Below, piece by piece: positions 1 to 5,673 of a stretch of DNA of 9,715 bases (its first letter is position 1; every line of letters begins with the position of its first letter). The notes under the pieces are model-generated. The model saw nothing but the letters and a program-made list of their open reading frames with translations. It made no database searches and was not told where the DNA came from. The DNA is from Oscillospiraceae bacterium (GTDB taxonomy: Bacteria > Bacillota > Clostridia > Oscillospirales > Ruminococcaceae). Position numbers and translations under genes: made by a program. The stretch is from NCBI GenBank assembly GCA_017848075.1, contig JAGALG010000053.1:1-9715 (forward strand), given 5' to 3'.

Positions 1-1204
1 CTGTATCTCTTACCTTTTTACCGCAGTCTTTGCTTTGGGGGTTCTTTTTTCTTTCCATTGGGGAATTGCACTGGTAACAGTAGTGATGTTCCTCATTACC
101 TTTATGACGCCACAGCTGTTCAAGAAAAAATTGGAGCAGGCGAACTTACGGCGTTCTGCTGCAATGGAACAAAGTATAGAGGGTTTTAAAGACACGGTTA
201 TGGGTGTTCCGATTCTGTATTTGAATAACTTGGCAGAGAGAATCACAAGTCGAATTTATCGTTCTTCCGATCAGTCGGAGAAAGAAATTTTTGCTGCAGA
301 CCGCAGTGAAGCACAGGCTCAGGTTTGTGTACAGGCAATCAATATTTTTGGGCAGGTGGGAACGAATATCATAGCGATCATATATATTGTTTATGGTGTG
401 ATTCCTGTTAGCGCATTTGCAGCCTGCGGCAATATGGCTGGAAATTTTTTCAATGCGACTGTCAACTTTGTCAACGCCTGGATGACGATCCGTAGCTCTG
501 CATCACTCTGGCAAAAATTCCAGGCAGAAGAAAAAGAAACAGAAGCCAAAGAAGAAGTGAAAGAGCTTTCCAATATCGATCTTCACGACCTATCTTACTC
601 TTATGGCAGCAAGCAGGTCCTGCAGCCACAAAACCTCCGTTTCCAAAAAGGCGGCAAATATGCCATCATTGGTGAGAGCGGCAGCGGAAAATCCACCTTG
701 CTGAAAATTATACTGGGTATGCTGCCGGGATATCAGGGTCAAGTGCTGTATGATGGCTTGGAGCAGAAACAGGTGGATTTGAGCAGTCTGTATGAACAGG
801 TAGCCTATGCTGACCAACAGGTTTATCTGTTCCAGGATAGTTTGCGCTTCAATATTACGCTGGGACAGGACTGCAGCGATGAGATGCTGTACTCTGTTCT
901 CAAGCGCTGCAGACTGGATGACTTTGTTGCCTCTTTGCCGGAGGGTGTGGACAGTTACATTGGCGAAAACGGCAAAAACCTTTCCGGTGGTCAGCGTCAG
1001 CGTATCGCTCTGGCGCGCTGTCTGCTGCGTAACACAGACTATCTGATCATGGACGAAGGAACATCTGCTCTGGATTTGGAAACGGCAGTTGCCATTGAGG
1101 AAAATCTGATTGCTGATCCGAAATTGACTGTTATCTTTATTACACATAATCTGCGGGAGTCCATTCGAAAGGAATTGACAGCCGTGTACGAACTGAATCC
1201 ATAA
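1..1204 (+). CDS. ABC exporter, fused membrane and ATPase domains (5' end missing)
   Basis: This is the C-terminal part of a half-size ABC exporter that would use ATP to move a substrate across the cytoplasmic membrane. The frame is open from base 2 to the TAA at 1202-1204, so the true start lies upstream; a TTG at 35 is internal. The first ~170 residues are the second half of the transmembrane domain: a hydrophobic pair near the start, then a hydrophobic stretch around AIIYIVYGV. The ATPase domain follows, with Walker A GESGSGKST (671-697), a Q-loop region (VAYADQQVYLF), signature LSGGQRQR (from 980), Walker B YLIMDE followed by GTSALD (Gly where most have Ala), and H-loop FITHN. The protein stops only 18 residues after the H-loop histidine, so the usual last ~30 residues are absent. 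The substrate cannot be told; peptide or bacteriocin-type exporters share this architecture. The gene ends at a shared terminator. Confidence 0.93.
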   Translation, partial: CISYLFTAVFALGVLFSFHWGIALVTVVMFLITFMTPQLFKKKLEQANLRRSAAMEQSIEGFKDTVMGVPILYLNNLAERITSRIYRSSDQSEKEIFAADRSEAQAQVCVQAINIFGQVGTNIIAIIYIVYGVIPVSAFAACGNMAGNFFNATVNFVNAWMTIRSSASLWQKFQAEEKETEAKEEVKELSNIDLHDLSYSYGSKQVLQPQNLRFQKGGKYAIIGESGSGKSTLLKIILGMLPGYQGQVLYDGLEQKQVDLSSLYEQVAYADQQVYLFQDSLRFNITLGQDCSDEMLYSVLKRCRLDDFVASLPEGVDSYIGENGKNLSGGQRQRIALARCLLRNTDYLIMDEGTSALDLETAVAIEENLIADPKLTVIFITHNLRESIRKELTAVYELNP

Positions 1205-1231
1205 GAAAAAGCCCCGAAACGGGGCTTTTTC
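1205..1231. terminator. Bidirectional intrinsic terminator between convergent genes
   Basis: A perfect 12-bp stem pairs 1205-1216 (GAAAAAGCCCCG) with 1220-1231 (CGGGGCTTTTTC), with an AAA loop. The GC-rich core is flanked by A-run and T-run, so a U-tract follows the core hairpin on both strands. It begins directly after the TAA of the ABC gene, and its last base is the first base of the minus-strand stop codon's complement (stop TAG at 1233-1231). One hairpin therefore serves both convergent genes. Confidence 0.95.
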
Positions 1232-2433
1232 TATTGTTTGATATCCTTGATGAAAATCGGAACCCATTCTTCCAACGGCATGGTATAATTCGGAGAAGTC
1301 TGATAGAAGGAGACACGCAGCATGCGATTATCTTCGACAAGAATGACAGTCGGGAAAATATCGTTATAGGCAATGGCATAGTCTACATCGTAATCCGGCA
1401 GTTCCAGCAGCTGATAATGTTTGGAGCTTCGGCGTTTATCATAGAGCTGTCGTTCCTTAGCCAGTGATTCTGCCATCCAATTCCAGCGGCAGTCAAAGTA
1501 GGTTATATTCAAACCACCGTCCAACAGGCTTCCATCAGCCATCTTCACTTGAGCAGTTTGATGCAGTTCGATGATACTTGGTGCCAGCCAGTTGGAACGC
1601 ACTTCGATTTGATTGTTCCAGTCGCCGAAATCATCATAGCGGAACTCGCCTTCTGCCATATCCTCAATGGTAGAGAAGGGGAGAGGTTCCTTGTATTCCT
1701 TCAAAGATTGCTGATAGGTTCCCAACAGACTATCTCCGGCTGCGGAGAAAATAAAGTAGAAGAAAGCAACCAGCGACAGAAGATTCAGGATTTTGCCAAA
1801 CCAGTAGGGCTTAGCATGAGAGCGCCAATCTTTTTTTCTCTGAGGCTGCTCACCGGATTCCAGCCTTTTTTGTAGTTTCCTCAGATAACGAAGGGCAAGA
1901 ATGGATTGTGCCAATTCCAGTGGAATCAAAAGAAAGGCTACCAACAGGGCAAAGGGTCCAAGCAGGGTCAAAAAGGAGACAAAATTGCCCATCGAACGCA
2001 GCAGAGGATAACAAACCATCCAAAACACCGTATTAAAGAAGCTGTCCCTCATGCGCTTTCGGAGGATTTTGAGAGTCAATGCCTGTACTTCCGGGTCGGT
2101 GTTCAACTCCGGAGCGTGAGGATCATTACAGGAATAAATATGGAACTGTCCACGGGAGCAAACATAATTCCAACCCATATCCTCTGCCAGAGAACGGGCC
2201 TCATCATTCGGATAGCCGTTGTTATCGTCCCAAAGGCTGCGCTTCTCTGCGGAGGCCTCCAAACGATAACGCATCGTGGAAGAAGGCGTGCCGGCTTCAA
2301 AGGCAGCAAATCCAAAGATGAAGCTGTCCGGATGGAGGAACCAGCCTTCTTTTGCCATATCCTGCAGCCAGCTTTCGCAATGTTCCATATCATAATCCGC
2401 ACAGGGCGCCAGTCGATAGATTCGTTTTTTCAT
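1231..2433 (-). CDS. DUF2812 domain membrane protein
   Basis: This 400-residue protein has an N-terminal DUF2812-like domain (about residues 10-110; W22, then AKEGWFLH, FGFAAFEAGTP and MRYRLEA typical of the family). Hydrophobic segments follow at about 132-147, 152-180 and 213-235, then a ~165-residue tail from 236 to the end. DUF2812 proteins are known as frequent partners of PadR regulators, with no settled biochemical role. Here the ATG (2433-2431) overlaps the padR stop in ATGA, and AGGAGG lies 7 nt upstream (2446-2441) inside the end of padR, so translation is coupled. With three predicted membrane segments and a cytoplasmic N-domain, the polar tail would be outside the cell; this topology is inferred. 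It is longer than the short family members that have only the domain and a couple of membrane helices. It may be an envelope or stress-related protein; function unknown. Confidence 0.88.
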   Translation of the reverse strand: MKKRIYRLAPCADYDMEHCESWLQDMAKEGWFLHPDSFIFGFAAFEAGTPSSTMRYRLEASAEKRSLWDDNNGYPNDEARSLAEDMGWNYVCSRGQFHIYSCNDPHAPELNTDPEVQALTLKILRKRMRDSFFNTVFWMVCYPLLRSMGNFVSFLTLLGPFALLVAFLLIPLELAQSILALRYLRKLQKRLESGEQPQRKKDWRSHAKPYWFGKILNLLSLVAFFYFIFSAAGDSLLGTYQQSLKEYKEPLPFSTIEDMAEGEFRYDDFGDWNNQIEVRSNWLAPSIIELHQTAQVKMADGSLLDGGLNITYFDCRWNWMAESLAKERQLYDKRRSSKHYQLLELPDYDVDYAIAYNDIFPTVILVEDNRMLRVSFYQTSPNYTMPLEEWVPIFIKDIKQ

Positions 2434-2741
2434 CGTGCTTCCTCCTCTGCATGGGTCAGACAGCGACGCAAACGGGACACTTCCTCCCGGTAGGCCTCCC
2501 AGCCCTTTCCGGTCAGTTCATAGGTGCGTTTGCGACCATCGACCTTGATCTCACGAATGTATTGTTCTTTTTCAAATTTAGCCAGTATGGTATACAGAGT
2601 GGCGGGTCCCATGGGGACAGAGCCGCGTGTTTTCTTTTCCACAAATTCTGCGATGTCGGTGCCGCACATTGGACCGGCATTGAAGGCCATCAGAACATAA
2701 AACATGGATTCGGTCAGTACTTTCAGAGCTTCTTTCGGCAT
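2430..2741 (-). CDS. PadR-family transcriptional repressor
   Basis: A 103-residue DNA-binding protein of the small PadR type (winged helix plus a short C-terminal helix used for dimerisation). The family pattern is visible: CGTDIAEFVEKKTRG (about 26-40), then GPATLYTILAKFEKE (45-59) as the recognition part, YIREIKV, and the wing DGRKRTYELTGKGWE (68-82). The C-terminal helix is REEVSRLRRCL. Start ATG at 2741-2739 is preceded by a strong AAAGGAGGTGG (2757-2747). Proteins of this family usually repress their own operon and are released by a small ligand or by stress. Here the promoter at 2817-2789 overlaps repeats at 2761-2790, which fits autorepression (inferred). The gene overlaps the DUF2812 gene by 4 bases, so the repressor and the membrane protein are made together. 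Ligand unknown. Confidence 0.93.
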   Translation of the reverse strand: MPKEALKVLTESMFYVLMAFNAGPMCGTDIAEFVEKKTRGSVPMGPATLYTILAKFEKEQYIREIKVDGRKRTYELTGKGWEAYREEVSRLRRCLTHAEEEAR

Positions 2742-2760
2742 GACGCCACCTCCTTTTTAA

Positions 2761-2790
2761 ATATCGTTTTATGATATCGTCTAATGATAT
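2761..2790. promoter_or_regulatory. Probable PadR operator: tandem 13-bp repeats forming two inverted repeats
   Basis: Two direct 13-bp copies, ATATCGTTTTATG (2761-2773) and ATATCGTCTAATG (2774-2786), are followed by ATAT (2787-2790). They form two inverted repeats of the form ATATC-N7-GATAT: 2761-2777 and 2774-2790, overlapping by four bases and offset by 13 bp. The second overlaps the -10 box of the padR promoter and both cover the expected transcription start. AT-rich inverted repeats at their own promoters are typical of PadR proteins. Binding is inferred. Confidence 0.7.
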
Positions 2791-2817
2791 TATAAGGGAT
2801 AGGAGAGCTATTGTCAA
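2789..2817 (-). promoter_or_regulatory. Consensus sigma-A promoter for padR-DUF2812
   Basis: On the minus strand, -35 TTGACA (2817-2812) and -10 TATAAT (2794-2789) are both perfect matches with a 17-bp spacer. Transcription would start around 2782, inside the operator repeats, about 25 bases before the padR ribosome binding site. A promoter this strong normally needs repression, which matches the operator overlap. Confidence 0.9.
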
Positions 2818-2824
2818 CATGGCA

Positions 2825-2853
2825 TTGAATTCTCTATGGCTTTGGCTTATAAT
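2825..2853 (+). promoter_or_regulatory. Sigma-A-like promoter for the sigma/anti-sigma operon
   Basis: On the plus strand, -35 TTGAAT (2825-2830) and -10 TATAAT (2848-2853) are spaced by 17 bp, giving a start near 2860 and a ~70-base leader before the ATG at 2931. Its -35 box is only 7 bp from the -35 box of the divergent padR promoter. No typical ECF-type promoter (such as a GAAC -35 with a CGTC-like -10) was seen here, so self-activation by the encoded sigma factor is not supported. Confidence 0.8.
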
Positions 2854-2930
2854 GGGAGAAGATCAACAAAAAATATTTCTGGATTTTGCAATAAAGAGCC
2901 AGTCCCCGAACACTATAAAGGTGGTGAAAC

Positions 2931-3458
2931 ATGAAAGCGATCGATTTGACTTTGGTGGCCAAAGCAAAAGAGGGCGATGCAGACAGCTTTGCGATGCTGT
3001 ATGAGCATATTGCCCCAAATTTGTATCGGACAGCCTTGTATACACTGGGCAATGCCCACGATGCAGAAGATGTGGTATCCGAGACCTTTATGGAAGCCTT
3101 CCATGGCATTGCAAAGCTGCGGGATGATGGAGCTTTTGCTCCGTGGATTTATAAGATCCTGTCTGCTCGCTGCAAACGAAAGATCAAAGAATACATCAAA
3201 GGCCGCAATCACTTTGACATTGACAGCCTTTTGGATTTGGATGACGGCAAAGATTTGGGCGATGAAGTGACCCAAAGAAGCGATCTGCTTCATGCGTTGG
3301 AGGAATTAACAGCCAGTGAACGACAGATCATAGCTTTGGTTGTGATCGAGGGTTACACCACAAAAGATACAGCAAAAATTTTAGGTTTGCCCCATGGTAC
3401 GGTCAGTTCCAAGCTGTTTCGTACGCTGAAAAAACTGCGGGCAAGATTGGAAGAGTAG
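2931..3458 (+). CDS. ECF-type RNA polymerase sigma factor
   Basis: A 175-residue sigma-70 family protein with only regions 2 and 4, the ECF layout, which directs RNA polymerase to a small set of promoters in response to an envelope signal. Region 2 covers about residues 18-85 (DSFAMLYEHIAPNLYRTA, then NAHDAEDVVSETFMEAF and the APWIYKILSARC segment of 2.3-2.4). A linker with acidic residues follows. Region 4 covers about 118-171 and carries the helix-turn-helix (TTKDTAKILGLPHGTVSSKL). Start ATG at 2931 has AAAGGTGG at 2917-2924, spacing 6. The next gene starts 13 bases after the TAG, and its AGGAGG overlaps this stop codon, so the two form an operon. The downstream single-pass membrane protein is probably its anti-sigma factor. 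Target genes are not visible in the window. Confidence 0.93.
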   Translation: MKAIDLTLVAKAKEGDADSFAMLYEHIAPNLYRTALYTLGNAHDAEDVVSETFMEAFHGIAKLRDDGAFAPWIYKILSARCKRKIKEYIKGRNHFDIDSLLDLDDGKDLGDEVTQRSDLLHALEELTASERQIIALVVIEGYTTKDTAKILGLPHGTVSSKLFRTLKKLRARLEE

Positions 3459-3471
3459 GAGGTGAGGACGC

Positions 3472-4110
3472 ATGTTTCCAATGAGTCAGAAAAAAGAACA
3501 GGAACTGCAGCAGAACATAGAATATTTCCGGGGAAAACTTCCGACCGAAGAACCAGAACTGCCTTATGCATTACAGGCGGAAGTTCTGAAGCAAAAGCTC
3601 CTCACAGAAGAAAAGACGAAGACAGCGATTTCTTATCCATGGAAAAAGCTGCTGCCGATGGCCTGTGCTCTGGTTATGGTCGCAGTGCTGGGAGTTAGTC
3701 CGCTGATGATGAGCGGAAACAGAACAGCTGCGGCAGACAACAATGCGGAGCCGCAGGTGGTTTCTTATGCTTTGGAACAGCGCACTGCGGAAGCTCCGCT
3801 GGATGCAGATACGGAAGAAGTCAGCACTTTAGGTGCTCGTTACACTGTTACGACGCTGTGGAAGACATGGGAAGATTGTCGGGACAGCTACCCATCCATT
3901 GATGAAGATCGTGTGTACATCATCAGTGAAAACGGCGCTTCTGTTACGATCATTGACTGTCTTCCCGATAATGGAGGGGAGAGAAGCGCGATTGCCGTTC
4001 TTGGCGGTGACTGCGATGTTTCCTTCACCGATGAGAAGGTGACAGTGACCGAGATCGAAAGCGGCAGTCAGCTGAATTTTACTGCTTTGACGCTGGAGCC
4101 GTTGGAATAG
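3472..4110 (+). CDS. Probable anti-sigma factor, single-pass membrane protein
   Basis: A 212-residue protein with a charged cytoplasmic N-terminus (about 1-58, rich in Lys and Glu), one hydrophobic segment at about 60-80 (MACALVMVAVLGVSPLMM), and an exported domain of about 130 residues. Position directly after an ECF sigma gene and this topology are the basis for calling it an anti-sigma factor. The zinc anti-sigma motif (HxxxCxxC) is absent: the N-terminal part has no cysteine. The exported part has cysteines at 136, 163 and 181. Start ATG at 3472 is chosen because AGGAGG (3457-3462) is 9 nt upstream; Met4 would be 18 nt away. A terminator follows 5 bases after the stop. No match to a named family was recognised, so the role is inferred from context. 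Confidence 0.8.
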   Translation: MFPMSQKKEQELQQNIEYFRGKLPTEEPELPYALQAEVLKQKLLTEEKTKTAISYPWKKLLPMACALVMVAVLGVSPLMMSGNRTAAADNNAEPQVVSYALEQRTAEAPLDADTEEVSTLGARYTVTTLWKTWEDCRDSYPSIDEDRVYIISENGASVTIIDCLPDNGGERSAIAVLGGDCDVSFTDEKVTVTEIESGSQLNFTALTLEPLE

Positions 4111-4115
4111 TCAGA

Positions 4116-4147
4116 AAAAAGCCTCATCCTTTTGGATGAGGCTTTTT
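4116..4147. terminator. Bidirectional intrinsic terminator
   Basis: AAAAAGCCTCATCC (4116-4129) pairs perfectly with GGATGAGGCTTTTT (4134-4147) around a TTTT loop, a 14-bp stem. On the plus strand a further T-run follows at 4151-4157; on the minus strand the core hairpin is followed by six T. It closes the sigma/anti-sigma operon on the plus strand and the HAD gene (stop at 4167) on the minus strand. Confidence 0.95.
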
Positions 4148-4166
4148 GACTTTTTTTCGTTAATGA

Positions 4167-4799
4167 TTAACGATGGTATTTCACAATATCGATCAAATCC
4201 GTTGGTTTGGAGGGGTAATATTTCGCAGGATGCAGTTCAGCAGCTCCCCAAGTCGCCAAGGCAAAATCAGCGCCGGCTCGGGAGGCACAGATGCTGTCGA
4301 AATCCGTATCGCCGATGAACAGAACTTCCTGTGGATAAACACAGGCCATTTCACAGAGAAGGAAGAGGGAATCCGGTGCCGGTTTGGGACGGCGAACCTG
4401 ATCGCTGCTCATAATATAGTCACAATAAGCGGCGAAATCCCACTCCATGGAGCGACTGGCATCTAAAGTAGCCTGCTTGGTTCGGGAAGTATTGATTGCG
4501 AGGATCATTCCAATCTTTTTCAGAGCCTGCATGGTCTCCTTGATGCCGTCATAGATTCGCTGCTGACCGATATATTTCGGCAAGTGCAGCTGGAAACGCT
4601 CATTAAAATGGGCGTACTCCTCATTACTCAGTCCCATGATTTGCTGATGATCCTTGACTGGAGAACCGTACAATACCCAGAAAATCTCCTCCGGGAGATT
4701 GGTGCCGCGGATATCCAGATAGGCATCACGGGCTGCATTCATTAAAAAGTGGGAATCCACAACGGTTCCATCAATGTCAAATACAACGGCCTGATACAT
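4167..4799 (-). CDS. HAD-family phosphatase (phosphoglycolate phosphatase/PpaX-like)
   Basis: A 210-residue haloacid dehalogenase superfamily hydrolase, acting in the cytoplasm on a phosphorylated small molecule. All four catalytic motifs are present: motif I FDIDGTVVDS with nucleophile D8 and acid D10, motif II INTSR (104-105), motif III with K139 in RRPKPAPD, and motif IV GDTDFD with D164 and D168 for magnesium. An alpha-helical cap sits between motifs I and II (about 17-80), as in phosphoglycolate phosphatase and pyrophosphatase PpaX. The substrate cannot be read from the sequence. Start ATG at 4799-4797 has AGGAGG at 4811-4806, spacing 6. It follows prmC by 27 bp on the same strand and is the last gene before a terminator, so it is probably the end of the yqhQ-prmC-HAD transcript. 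Confidence 0.92.
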   Translation of the reverse strand: MYQAVVFDIDGTVVDSHFLMNAARDAYLDIRGTNLPEEIFWVLYGSPVKDHQQIMGLSNEEYAHFNERFQLHLPKYIGQQRIYDGIKETMQALKKIGMILAINTSRTKQATLDASRSMEWDFAAYCDYIMSSDQVRRPKPAPDSLFLLCEMACVYPQEVLFIGDTDFDSICASRAGADFALATWGAAELHPAKYYPSKPTDLIDIVKYHR

Positions 4800-4826
4800 G
4801 AAATACCTCCTGTTCTGCAGTGTTTC

Positions 4827-5672
4827 TTATGGTTTGCGGCCAAGGACCACACGGTCAATGCCACAGAGGTCAGGGATGATGCGGATATCGACGAAGCCGG
4901 CAACTTCCATCAGTGCAGCTACTTCTTTAGCCTGACGATAACCGACTTCAAAGGCGAGGACACCGTTGTTTACAAGAAAGTCCAGATAGCGTTGGGACAG
5001 CATACGATAAAAATAAAGTCCGTTTTCCGGTGCTTCCAAAGCCATTTTGGGTTCATAAGTGACCTCTTTTTGCAGCTCCAGCATTTCTTCTGCAGAAAGG
5101 TAGGGCGGATTGGAGCTGATGATGTGCAACGGTTCATTTGGAGTCCAAGTCAGCACATCGCCGTGGATGATGGTTATATTGGTGCAGTTATTTTTCTCCA
5201 CATTTTTTCTAAGATAAGGAAGGGCTTCTTCAGACAGCTCTACCGCATAGATTCGTGGAGCGTTGGGAATTTCTTTGGAGAAAACGACAGGTAAACAGCC
5301 GCTGCCGCTGCACAGATCGGCAATTACGGGAGCAGTAAAGCCCTTTGCAGCATCCAAAACAGCTTCGCACAGTGTCTCAGTATCTCCTCGCGGAATCAGA
5401 ACTCCTTCGCCAACAGCAAACTCGTAGTTCCAAAATTCCCAGGTGCCCAAAAGATATTGAAGAGGATATCCCTCTTTACGGCGCTGCAAAAGAGTGTCCA
5501 TTTTCTGGATCTGTTCTTCGTTGACCTCCATATCTTTATGGAGGAGAAGTTGATGGCGGTTCCAGCCGAAAATCTGCTCCAGCAGACAGTAAGTTTCAAA
5601 AGAAGCGGTGGAATCAGGCAGAAAACTGCCCAAATCCACCGCGCTTTTTTCATAGAGATCCCAAAGTTTCAT
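4827..5672 (-). CDS. prmC: Peptide chain release factor N5-glutamine methyltransferase
   Basis: PrmC (HemK) methylates the glutamine of the GGQ motif in release factors RF1 and RF2, using S-adenosylmethionine, which makes translation termination efficient. Counted from the ATG at 5672-5670 it has 281 residues, normal for the family. The N-terminal helical domain (about 1-75, with LLQRRKEGYPLQYLLG) is followed by WEFWNYEFAV, VLIPRGDTETL (usually IPRPDTE), the SAM-binding motif DLCSGSGCLPV (119-129), AVELS, and the catalytic NPPY (188-191). An upstream in-frame ATG at 5687 would add MRCIN and overlap yqhQ by 14 bases; I prefer the shorter form because MKLWDLYEKS matches where the family begins. 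Neither start has a well-placed ribosome binding site: AAAGG (5692-5688) is 15 nt from the chosen ATG and touches the other. The yqhQ stop is one base before the chosen ATG, so coupling is likely. Confidence 0.93.
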   Translation of the reverse strand: MKLWDLYEKSAVDLGSFLPDSTASFETYCLLEQIFGWNRHQLLLHKDMEVNEEQIQKMDTLLQRRKEGYPLQYLLGTWEFWNYEFAVGEGVLIPRGDTETLCEAVLDAAKGFTAPVIADLCSGSGCLPVVFSKEIPNAPRIYAVELSEEALPYLRKNVEKNNCTNITIIHGDVLTWTPNEPLHIISSNPPYLSAEEMLELQKEVTYEPKMALEAPENGLYFYRMLSQRYLDFLVNNGVLAFEVGYRQAKEVAALMEVAGFVDIRIIPDLCGIDRVVLGRKP

Positions 5673-5673
5673 A

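Noticed and set aside
590..1267. A 225-codon open frame on the minus strand, antisense to the ABC ATPase
   Set aside because: It lies opposite conserved Walker and signature motifs, crosses a terminator, and its product has no recognisable domain; it is a shadow of the real gene.
1906..2493. A 195-codon plus-strand open frame opposite the DUF2812 and padR genes
   Set aside because: The minus-strand genes have strong ribosome binding sites, a promoter and family motifs; this frame has none of these and reads as low-quality protein.
2911..2930. TATAAA and TGAAAC just before the sigma gene as an ECF-type autoregulated promoter
   Set aside because: Both lie inside or next to the ribosome binding site, too close to the ATG, and do not form a -35/-10 pair with proper spacing.
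4749..5294. A 181-codon plus-strand open frame opposite prmC
   Set aside because: Antisense to NPPY and the SAM-binding motif of prmC, with no independent support.
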